Positions 1-7,668 of a stretch of 64,000 bases of DNA are shown one piece after another. Position numbers and translations under genes: made by a program. Position 1 is the stretch's first letter. Each line of letters opens with the position of its first letter. The stretch spans positions 2,170,001 to 2,234,000 of the forward strand of contig JAHRBC010000002.1 of assembly GCA_022702545.1 (NCBI GenBank), written 5' to 3'. Source of the stretch: Phycomyces nitens. Lineage: Eukaryota > Mucoromycota > Mucoromycetes > Mucorales > Phycomycetaceae. The notes beneath the pieces were generated by a model. That model had not been told where the DNA came from. It saw only the letters and a list, made by a program, of their open reading frames with translations, and made no database searches.

Positions 1-57
1 TAGACCCCTACAATTGAGGGATCCAAATTGAATATCGTAGTGGTGTACTCTATTCAT
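1..57 (-). CDS. LINE ORF2 start (AP-endonuclease N-terminus), partial
   Basis: An ATG on the minus strand at 57-55 opens a frame that stays open to the window edge (19 codons). It ends in S-L-N-C-R-G-L, which resembles the first beta strand of the exonuclease-endonuclease-phosphatase domain that starts LINE ORF2 proteins. The start codon overlaps the ORF1 stop in an ATGA arrangement, so ORF2 may be translated by termination-reinitiation. The reverse transcriptase itself would lie outside the window. The fragment is short, so the call rests mainly on its position directly after ORF1. Confidence 0.55.
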   Translation of the reverse strand, partial: MNRVHHYDIQFGSLNCRGL

Positions 58-1598
58 AAGTATCTATTAGGGGTTTTGACCGTGCGACCAGACTTGGTGG
101 TGTAGGTCGACTTGAAGGAGGCATCAGTGAGGTTCATGTGGTGTTTGGTTCGTGTGGTGGACGTAGGTTTAGACATAGTTTGTGTTGGAATTAGAATCTC
201 CGGAGTGACTCCGTGAGACTGTATCTCATCAGGTACAATTGTCTGGTAAATATCGGCATCATAAGCATTGCTGTGGGAAGGCATGTTACCATCAAAGTTG
301 TTGTCAAGCTCCCCCTCCTCTTCAGAGGAAGATGATCCCATTTCTGTATCATCCACCTGTTCGTTGGCACATTCTTGTTCTTGTGTTACACTTTCATTTT
401 CTGACAGGACATCCTGGCGGCGTGGTTCTTCAGAGTCTTTGGCACCAGCCTCACTTAGAGGCCCAATTAGCTCCGATGTAGCCCTTTTATTGGCTTTGTC
501 AATCAGTTTGCCAACTTGATTGGCAAGAAAGGGGTCGGTGGCGAGGAGAGAGGAAAAATCGTCCAATCGAATCTGTCGTTTGGTTACAAGGGTTCCGGAG
601 TTCAGGGTTGTTGAGGACTTCCCATTTACTGGGGTGCCTCTTGGCTTCTTGTGGGTCAAGTCAGTGTTGTTGCGTGGGCAGTCTTTAGCCACATGTCCCC
701 GTTCATGGCAAGAGAAACATTCTGTCTTGAGGCGATCTGGACAGGCATGGATGAGATGATCATCAGCATGACAGTATCGGCAAAACTCAGGCATTTTTGC
801 CCATGTCACCAAAAACTGGTGTTGGTCATCCCACAACAGCTTGTGGGTGAGGCCGATTTGATCCGTGCTGCCTTTAGGAAGCTCTAGCATTGCATGCCCT
901 TCATGCGATCTCCATCCACACTGAAGCTTAATGCCAAACTCTACTATAGTGCCAAAAGGCTCGAAAGCTTTTCGTACGCCTTGTTCAACAAGAGCTGCTG
1001 AGACAACTGGAAGACGTGATAGCTGCATCTTTATGATGGTAGCATCAGGGGTCAAACCAGCAGATGGATAATGAGAAACAGCTCTGATTTTCAGACCTGT
1101 GACTAACAGACGCTGACATGCTTCGGCTGAAGTCAGCATAAACTCTACCAAGGTATTTTTCCCATCTTTGTGGGTGAGCATACCCTCCCCATCTTCTTCA
1201 GGGATTTGGCCTTTTGCCAGTTGGAGGAAAGGAACAAGAGGCATCTTCACCTCAGAAAGATCAAAGAAAACTGAGTGTTTATGGGACCCACGTCGCCATA
1301 CACGGCGTTGGGTCAAAGTAGGAGGAGAATTCTTGGGAGCAACAATTTGGATACCCTTTATAGCAGTATCTCGGTAGCTAGGACGGATAGTGGGAGTGGT
1401 CGAAGAATTGGTAACAAGATCATCTTGTTTTGCGTGCTGTGGAGGGATTATTGGATTTTTTGCCGTTCCTGGCGGTTCCAGGTGTAACGTTGGGATGTTT
1501 GGCTGATCTTTTAATACGGTGCGAGGTGAACTAGGGGTTCTTCGAGGTAGAAGAGAAGTCACACGCACGGATTTGAGAGGGGAGTGGGGATGAGGCAA
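54..1598 (-). CDS. LINE ORF1, gag-like RNA-binding protein with two CCHC zinc knuckles
   Basis: A 514-residue intronless frame. The N-terminal third is basic and Ser/Pro/Thr-rich. The centre (about residues 100-270) resembles the RNA-recognition-like region of LINE gag proteins. Two CX2CX4HX4C knuckles follow at about residues 273-310 (C-R-Y-C-H and C-F-S-C-H-E-R-G-H), then an acidic, Glu/Ser-rich tail. In LINEs such a protein coats the element RNA and brings it to the target. The next frame begins like an AP endonuclease, which fits a LINE rather than an LTR element. No stop or frameshift is visible, so this copy may be fairly young. Confidence 0.8.
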   Translation of the reverse strand: MPHPHSPLKSVRVTSLLPRRTPSSPRTVLKDQPNIPTLHLEPPGTAKNPIIPPQHAKQDDLVTNSSTTPTIRPSYRDTAIKGIQIVAPKNSPPTLTQRRVWRRGSHKHSVFFDLSEVKMPLVPFLQLAKGQIPEEDGEGMLTHKDGKNTLVEFMLTSAEACQRLLVTGLKIRAVSHYPSAGLTPDATIIKMQLSRLPVVSAALVEQGVRKAFEPFGTIVEFGIKLQCGWRSHEGHAMLELPKGSTDQIGLTHKLLWDDQHQFLVTWAKMPEFCRYCHADDHLIHACPDRLKTECFSCHERGHVAKDCPRNNTDLTHKKPRGTPVNGKSSTTLNSGTLVTKRQIRLDDFSSLLATDPFLANQVGKLIDKANKRATSELIGPLSEAGAKDSEEPRRQDVLSENESVTQEQECANEQVDDTEMGSSSSEEEGELDNNFDGNMPSHSNAYDADIYQTIVPDEIQSHGVTPEILIPTQTMSKPTSTTRTKHHMNLTDASFKSTYTTKSGRTVKTPNRYL

Positions 1599-1898
1599 AA
1601 GGAGATAAGTGTTGGGAAAGATCAGAAGATTGTAAACAAAGAGGTTCTCTATACGACACAGACAATACTAGATGACCAGAGCGACCTATGTCCTCTGCGA
1701 CAACTACAAACTTATTGAGGGAAGAGAGTTGTTTTATTCATTTTGCTTGTGTGAGGTTAATAAGGTCAGGGTCTCAATAGTACTACTAATTACTGCCTGT
1801 ACCCAATTTACACTCCAAATCCAACCTCTCCACGCCAGACCGAGCTGTCTGTTGATCCGACCCGGACAACATCACACAGGGTATTAGCGGAGAAAGCC
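1599..1898 (-). other. probable LINE 5' leader
   Basis: No credible coding frame lies between the ORF1 start and the point at 1899 where a decayed chromovirus LTR begins. The stretch most likely belongs to the 5' untranslated region or promoter of the LINE, whose insertion would explain why the neighbouring LTR is cut here. The exact LINE end cannot be fixed because no target-site duplication is visible. Confidence 0.35.
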
Positions 1899-2419
1899 AT
1901 GTGCCGCTCTTTATATACTGTTACGGGAACAGATAACTTTATTGAAAATTGTAATAAAAACCACCTAAATCATAGTTAGGATAAATGTGAAAAGGTAATG
2001 AAATACCTACCAAAATACAGATTGGTGGTTAAGTTAAAAGAGTATAGGAATTGTTCAGGTACGGGGAAAAGGGAGGGAAAATAAGATATACGAGAATTAA
2101 GAATATAGGTAATTGGATAGAAAATAAGAAAGGTACTTCATGTAACAACGTACAGAATCTTTATAATGTGAATAATTGGTGAAATTGGAACAATACTCTT
2201 TCAATGTGATGTTACACAAGATCTTGGACTTCCTGATACGTAGGGTCTTTCACCACATTAATATATTAGATGGAGTAAGCTTCTGAGCTCAACATCCATG
2301 TTACTATTATTCTGATGCATTGCTATAATTCCTTTATCGAACCTTACTAGCTCTCAGCTAATCTGTACTTATAGCATATTTATACGTAAAATATACATTA
2401 ATAAGGCTGGATCACCACA
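1899..2419 (-). mobile_element. decayed chromovirus LTR, truncated and interrupted
   Basis: Bases 1899-1918 and 2193-2419 match, with scattered substitutions, about the last 240 bp (plus-strand order) of the 346-bp LTR seen intact at 12560-12905 and 17690-18035. Shared landmarks are TGTGCCGCTCTTTATA, the ACACAAGATCT block and the terminal GGCTGGATCACCACA. The outer end is missing where the LINE begins and the middle is split by another LTR. No internal region remains, so this is an old solo or truncated LTR of the same family as the intact element. Confidence 0.75.
1919..2192. mobile_element. 274-bp solo LTR nested in the older LTR
   Basis: The segment starts TGTTACGGG and ends TTGGAACA, giving TGTT...AACA ends, and it is flanked on both sides by ATAC. 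Removing it with one ATAC rejoins the CTCTTTATAC-TCTTTC context of the intact LTR at 12560-12905. No coding sequence is present, so the shape fits a solo LTR left by recombination of a different LTR retrotransposon. A 4-bp rather than 5-bp duplication is the weak point. Confidence 0.6.
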
Positions 2420-3222
2420 TTTGTGTTAGCTGCGGTTAACCCAAGAGTTCAGAGACAACTATAAGCCATACATCCGTATAAAATCGATTCCTAACACATA
2501 CAAAAAAATGTTATTCTGCGTTTAAATTGCTCTTACAAATATAGAAATTATAAATTTTCGTAAGATATCCCCTTCTCTAATTAGTGAAAATACATTAGTT
2601 TCCCATCAAGATGGATTTGAGTTAAAGGACGAAAGAATAAAAATGGGTGGATTGGGTCAAAGAACTCGAAGAAAAAAAGGATGGGAAGCTAGAGAATTCC
2701 AAAAAAAAAACATTCAAGCTATAATAACTCGGTACTTTTCAATAGCCCAAGACGCCTTCTTAGCTATTAGGCCGGGTAGGAAAGTTTTATTTTCAAAGAT
2801 AAAGAGCCAGTGTGCGCTCCAAATTGCTTTATCAGCAACAACTGCAGACTAGGAAATACAGACTGTATCGATTATGCTATCGATAAGCTTTTTAAGATAC
2901 CGTTAGGAACGGCTAGTTATTAATGTTAGTTGATGATTTGGGGGGGAGAATTCTTAGGAATAAATGGTATGATTGATACACGATATAATAATGGAAAGAA
3001 GACTGTCGTTTATTGTTTGTCTTAGAAGTCAATTATGAGGTGGGGCCTGTGGTGTTCCGGGACCTTATGTCAAAATCCCGTGATTCACCTTACACCCTCA
3101 TTACAAGACGTTCGTTTCAGCCAGGAATCGGCTGACCTAGTTCCCATGGGCATTTTACTCTCTCCAAAGATATGGCTTTATCCATGGCAATATACTGTAT
3201 AACATATAAACACCAAACGAGT
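2420..3222. other. AT-rich interval without recognisable gene
   Basis: Short frames here (for example around 2643-2852) are basic, of low complexity and without recognisable motifs. A somewhat GC-richer patch at about 3040-3160 may be decayed coding or element sequence. I recognise nothing further. Confidence 0.4.
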
Positions 3223-4224
3223 TTACAGAAAGTATTCTTCTTTGGACGTTACCTTGAGTTCAATGTTATTGTCAAATACAACTGAAAACATCCCCAAAAC
3301 ATCCTTGTCTAATCCCAGCATTCGATAAATTCCATTGTACCTGAGATCCATGGCAAATGTCTCGCATTGGTCGCCTATCCATAAACAAAAGAAAGGTTGG
3401 AAAGGGTCAATTTATCTTCTTCCACTTACTCTGTACGAGAATTCCACAGACTACAGGGGCTGGCACACCAGCATAGAGCAGTTCGTGCAAGATGAGCTTC
3501 ATTTGCTTGCCAAGCTTGACAAAATCGGTTATGAAGTTTGGGTTTCTTTTGTATTCCACCTTTAACTCCATTACCCCAATAGCTGTCAAAGATGGCCCTG
3601 ATTTAGCATAAACTACCCAATCTGGCTTGTACAGGCCATTATTGGTATTGTTGCTTTGTTTTGCTTTGTCAAATTCACAATCTTCTGAGCTGCTCAAACT
3701 ATTATATTCCTCAGGCTTGTGTTGAGGCTTGTTTTGGAGCAAAGAGCCATTTGCCCTACAAAAATGAGACAGATTAGGGTCTATCACCGTTGCTTAAATG
3801 TTGAATGATTGTTACCAGTTATAATTGAACCGGGGTTCAGATCCAAACGCCGTGTCTAAAAGAACATCGACATATCGATGAACAAATGTATCTTCCAGCA
3901 TTTTCTTGTTCTTTGTATGTAATAGTCGAGGAGATCTATTATTTAGCAGAAACCAAAAAAAAGTCAGAGATTGCAACTTGGAACCTCGTGCCATTTGCTT
4001 TACAATGAATGGATTATATCTGCTGCTCAAAGTTGATTCTGATCCGGGGATGATGTAGCCTCGACAAGAAACGAAGTTGAGAGTTTCTTTCAAAGAATAC
4101 CAACATGGATCTTGCACCTGTTTGAGGTTTTAGTAAAGCGCTGGGCAGAAATGAAAATGTTTACCATTGAGATTTTGGAGCACCACCGCATTAGAAAATC
4201 ATTTTCTTTTCGTTTGCGGTTCAT
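3223..4224 (-). CDS. four-exon gene, possible PD-(D/E)XK nuclease-like protein
   Basis: Phase-matched exons at 4224-4165, 4117-3816, 3755-3430 and 3374-3223, each intron GT-AG and 47-60 nt, sum to 840 nt (279 aa). After residue 160 the protein reads K-P-D-W-V-V, then about 15 residues later M-E-L-K-V, followed by an amphipathic helix (L-G-K-Q-M-K-L-I) and a strand (V-V-C-G-I-L-V). That order of Asp, Glu-x-Lys, helix and strand is the layout of PD-(D/E)XK nucleases. The fold assignment is inference from pattern only. The gene lies among transposons and may belong to a multicopy mobile or effector-like family. The start codon is uncertain; an upstream in-frame extension runs through the GC-rich hairpin at 4318. 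Confidence 0.55.
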
Positions 4225-4317
4225 TATCTCTGTGGTTGGTATGATTTTTTTATGCTGGTTTAGCTCGAAACCTGGGATGTTGTCTTTGTGTTCCCAGGCA
4301 AAAAATAAATAAATACC

Positions 4318-4365
4318 AGGAGCTTCGCTCCCGTCCCCCCTCAAGGGGGGGCACCGTTCCGTGAA
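4318..4365. repeat. GC-rich double hairpin in AT-rich DNA
   Basis: Two adjacent perfect stems stand out: GGAGC-TTC-GCTCC followed by GTCCCCCC-TCAA-GGGGGG. The surroundings are strongly AT-rich. It resembles the small mobile GC clusters of fungal organelle genomes but could equally be an element remnant. No function is claimed. Confidence 0.45.
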
Positions 4366-4966
4366 TAGCTCAGTCGTAGACTTCACAACTTATACGTTTC
4401 TACTGGCTGGTAAATAAATATGATTGAGAACCCTAAATATATATGCCTGTCAAAAAAAAAGCTTATTCTCCTCATTTTCCTGACCCTTTTCTTACAATAT
4501 CTCTACATCAGAAAGCTGTTCAAGACTTTAGTTGCGCTTTATGATCTGCTTTCGGAGTAGGAACAGGATATCTATGATATTTAGCCCATCAATTTCCCAC
4601 TGTGTAAAGTAAATAGAATTAAGACGGTTAAAAAATATGGCTCGTTTTGAATATATATGCATTTACTTGTTCGGATTTGCCAACTACAGATTCATCCTCT
4701 TGAACATCAAGGGCGTTATATTTTCGTTTTCAAAGGTTTGGCTGTTTTGACTGATAAAAAAAAAGTCTTGTAAAGATAAAAGATAAAATAGCAATAATGT
4801 GGACTTTACCACAACGGTTGAAACATATTTCAGAATTTTGGGGCCATCTATTATTATTTTTTAAAAAAAAAACAGATCGCTTCTTAGACGTCTATCTGTC
4901 TTCCTCCTTGACCAATGCATTGATTGATAACAGACGCCTAGACAAAGCTACGACAGGTGGTTTTCA

Positions 4967-5179
4967 ATGACATTTAGCCCTTTTGATGGATGCATCAGCT
5001 CTGACTCCTGCTCAATGGAAGAGGTTCTGGCGATAATCCATCCCACATTTGACGGAATGTCTTGGTACAAGGCGCTGTGGAATTGTGTCCCAATCCGCGC
5101 CAGACTTTATCATATCATTTCTACCGCCATGCTGTCAATAGTTTATATCCGAAATGATAAGATACGTCGGATGTACTGA
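4967..5179 (+). pseudogene. decayed LINE reverse-transcriptase tail (zf-RVT-like region)
   Basis: Two frames carry pieces of one coding sequence. The first gives L-T-P-A-Q-W-K-R-F-W-R before a stop. A shifted frame then gives W-Y-K-A-L-W-N-C-V-P-I-R-A-R-L-Y-H-I-I. A tryptophan-rich stretch followed by P-x-R-A-R-L-Y-H resembles the region just before the C-terminal zinc-binding domain of LINE ORF2. The stop and frameshift make it a pseudogene; no other part of that element is visible nearby. Confidence 0.45.
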
Positions 5180-5745
5180 CTATATTGGTAGTATCACTCT
5201 ACCCACGCAATTTGGCATGCTCAATGGAATGTTGTTGTTGTTGTTTTTGAAAGAGTCTCTTTGTGGTCAGAGTGGTAGTGGCGAAAGCTTATAATGTTGT
5301 CGCGAAAACTGGAGATGAATACGTCATACATTGCCCACACTGGGTTTTATTTCTTTTGTTGTCTGATCTTCGTTCTCTGACCTGCTTTATGCATATATAT
5401 ATTCTATAATTTCTACAAGTCTGTGAATAAACTGGATCTTGACACACACACAAAAATTCATGTTCTGTTCCAGTTGTAAAAAAAAAAGTTTGTCCAAGAG
5501 CACTTGGATTTGACAACATTTCTTCGCACTTGTCTACAAAGTTTTCTGTGACTTTCTACAAGAGAGATATTGTATTTTTCAGCAATTAAGAGACAGTCTC
5601 AGAGAAAATAAGAGAAAATTATTGGATAAAATAAGAGAAAATTTTAGATCAATTAAGAGAAAACTGACCAATAAAATAAGAGAAAAACTCAGGAAAAATT
5701 AAGAGAAAAAAAAGGGGCAATTAGTAGAAAGCTGCTTTAATCTCA

Positions 5746-6648
5746 TTATAAGTTTTTCTCCAGGGCTAAGCACTTTTCAAAGAATCCGAGGGAATGGTGG
5801 ATCCAGCCTTGGCAGTCTTTCTTGGTTACCTTGGAGCAGGCATCCATGATTCTGGGTGTGAGTGTCTCACCAGTTTCGAAAGGCTTTCTTTTGACACCAT
5901 ACTTCACCTTCGACCAGAATAGCTCAATTGGGTTTAGGAATGGTGAGTATGGTGGAAGATATGCACACCTATAGCCTCTGCTTTCTATCAAATTTCTTAC
6001 TGTAGCTGGCTTATGTATGGGAGCATTGTCCATTACCAAGTAAAAGCCCCTCATGTTGTTTCGGTCAAGAACATCCATCACATTACTCAAGTAATTTAGA
6101 TAATGCTCGGCCCTTGTTCCAACTTTGGCTGTTGTTGTAACAACTTTACCATCTACTCTTCTCTTCTTAGCTCCCGAAACCATTATTGGCTTTCTCAAAG
6201 AAATGTCAATAACGCCGGCACTTGAGATGGCACCAAGGATGGTTATTGTAGTGCCTTTTGAAGCAGGGACAGTTGTCTTAGCAGGTGCTCCCTTCTTAGA
6301 CCAGCCACGAGTGCGTGTCATGTGAAGATTGAATCCTGCTTCATCCAAAAATACGCAATTGTTCTCAAAGTCCATTTCTTTATCAGCTAGCCATTGAAGG
6401 ACGGTCTCCTTTCTCTTCTTCAAAGTTTCTTCTGAATTTCTAGCAACTGAAATCTTCTCCAACTTCTTCATAGATAGTGCACAGCTGGTCCTAAGATGTC
6501 TGTATACTGCGGATGGGCTTACAGAGAGACTTGGAAACTCTATGATCAACAACTCGTGTATTCCAGCTACAGTTGTAGTTGAACGCTCATCAACAAGGTC
6601 GATAATAAACTTCGAGTGCTTCTCAGTAAGCTCAGAGACAGTTCCCAT
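5746..6648 (-). CDS. IS630/Tc1-family DDE transposase, catalytic part
   Basis: Cuts and joins the ends of the surrounding transposon. The 300-residue frame shows a helix-turn-helix-like region (S-P-S-A-V-Y-R-H-L), then catalytic acidic residues in V-F-L-D-E-A-G-F, V-M-D-N-A-P-I-H and P-Y-S-P-F-L-N-P-I-E-L-F-W-S-K, the usual DDE spacing of the IS630-Tc1-mariner group (DDE_3 type). The ATG at 6648 is not the true protein start: the same frame stays open upstream to about 6838 and encodes another helix-turn-helix segment (Y-T-Q-Q-D-I-N-K-L). It joins the acidic leader frame there by a +1 shift at a run of six A. The copy at 23283-24185 encodes the same protein. Confidence 0.85.
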   Translation of the reverse strand: MGTVSELTEKHSKFIIDLVDERSTTTVAGIHELLIIEFPSLSVSPSAVYRHLRTSCALSMKKLEKISVARNSEETLKKRKETVLQWLADKEMDFENNCVFLDEAGFNLHMTRTRGWSKKGAPAKTTVPASKGTTITILGAISSAGVIDISLRKPIMVSGAKKRRVDGKVVTTTAKVGTRAEHYLNYLSNVMDVLDRNNMRGFYLVMDNAPIHKPATVRNLIESRGYRCAYLPPYSPFLNPIELFWSKVKYGVKRKPFETGETLTPRIMDACSKVTKKDCQGWIHHSLGFFEKCLALEKNL

Positions 6649-6829
6649 TCTGCGTCCTCTTTTCTTCTGTTGAGGTACCTCCCCAGTTTTCTGCCACTGC
6701 GATTTGAAACGGTAGGCTGATTTTTCATTTATTCCTGTCTTTAAAGCTGCATCCTTTATAGGTACCTGTTCAACTAACAGAGCAATAAGCTTGTTGATAT
6801 CCTGCTGAGTGTATACACGTCTAGCATTG

Positions 6830-7126
6830 CTAGCGTCGTCTTTTTTCAGTCAGGTCTCTGAGAGGCTTCTCTTCTTTCAAATCGCTCTCACTACTCTGCA
6901 CATCAGCTTCATTTTCCTCCTCGTCCGAGCTATTACTGGGCTCATCACCCTCGTGCCCTTCCTTCAGCTCCATCGTCACATCTTCATCTAACTCCATGGC
7001 TGATGCAGTGATGTTATACTCCCACTTCTTTCTCATCATCGACATTACACTGACAATAATCTCGGGTACAGCTTCAATATCTTCGTCGCGTAGAGAGATC
7101 TCGTTCATATCATAGTCAATATCCAT
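6830..7126 (-). CDS. acidic N-terminal reading frame of the DDE transposon
   Basis: A 98-residue frame starting just inside the inner inverted repeat, rich in Glu, Asp and Ser (for example N-S-S-D-E-E-E-N-E-A). It ends T-E-K-R-R-R at a stop directly after an A-run. Removing one A from that run would fuse it to the transposase frame. It is therefore either the N-terminus of one long transposase reached by slippage or frameshifting, or a separate small accessory protein. The frame at 22805-23101 is identical. Confidence 0.65.
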   Translation of the reverse strand: MDIDYDMNEISLRDEDIEAVPEIIVSVMSMMRKKWEYNITASAMELDEDVTMELKEGHEGDEPSNSSDEEENEADVQSSESDLKEEKPLRDLTEKRRR

Positions 7127-7356
7127 TTTTTGTTAATAATAGTGAGAAAAGTGCTTTCTACTAATTGCCCTTTTTTTTTCTTTGTACAGTGCTTCCACTC
7201 TCAATTTACCGAATTTTTGAAAACACTGCCCACTTTTTTGAAAAAAATTGCCCACCTGTGCGAGACTAAATTGCCTATAAAAAAGAGACTTATTTGGCCG
7301 GATGTTTGAAGTTTGTTTTACCAAGTTTGCGAAAATAAATTAACCTCATCATACAA

Positions 7357-7530
7357 ATACTTTGACCAACTTCTGGCGAAATAAATTGCAAAGGTTCTTT
7401 ATTTATATGAAACTCGATCTTCAAAAGCCCCGAACATCAACACCCATCATTTCACTAACAAATTGGACGAATCTCCACAAAAGGTGAAGAACAGATCGAC
7501 GAAGCAGTTTCCAAAAAGAAGCAAAATAGC
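7357..7530. other. AT-rich flank, no gene seen
   Basis: Lies between the transposon end and a transposase scrap. It may be part of the same decayed second transposon, but it carries no recognisable motif. Confidence 0.3.
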
Positions 7531-7647
7531 ATGGATCCTGCAATTATTGAACGGGGAAACCCATCTTATTCCCCTGAGCTCAACCCTATCGAGCAGTTTT
7601 GGAAAGTTTTGAAGGATGGTGTCAGAAGAAGTGAGCAAGTCGACTGA
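7531..7647 (+). pseudogene. C-terminal scrap of a second IS630/Tc1-like transposase
   Basis: A 38-codon frame contains S-Y-S-P-E-L-N-P-I-E-Q-F-W-K, the third-acidic-residue signature of DDE_3 transposases. It differs from the full copies here (F-L-N-P-I-E-L-F-W), so it comes from another family. The residues before the motif no longer fit, implying an upstream frame break. It ends about 20 bp before the minisatellite. Confidence 0.7.
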
Positions 7648-7668
7648 TGTGGAAGCCTCACTTTGAAG

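Larger units (their letters stand above)
5570..7356 (-). mobile_element. IS630/Tc1-like DDE transposon, copy 1 (intact length 1,787 bp)
   Basis: The sequence is the reverse complement of 22167-24361 once the solo LTR and its 5-bp duplication are removed; both then measure exactly 1,787 bp. The ends are TTGTAT...ATACAA. The coding part is flanked by an 18-bp inverted repeat, GGGCAATTAGTAGAAAGC, at about 5716 and 7153. Outside that lie an AT-rich array of AATTAAGAGAAAA-type units at the transposase 3' side and a short direct repeat around TTGCCCAC at the 5' side. A TA precedes the left end; the right flank reads ATA, so the duplication is imperfect in this copy. Confidence 0.85.
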
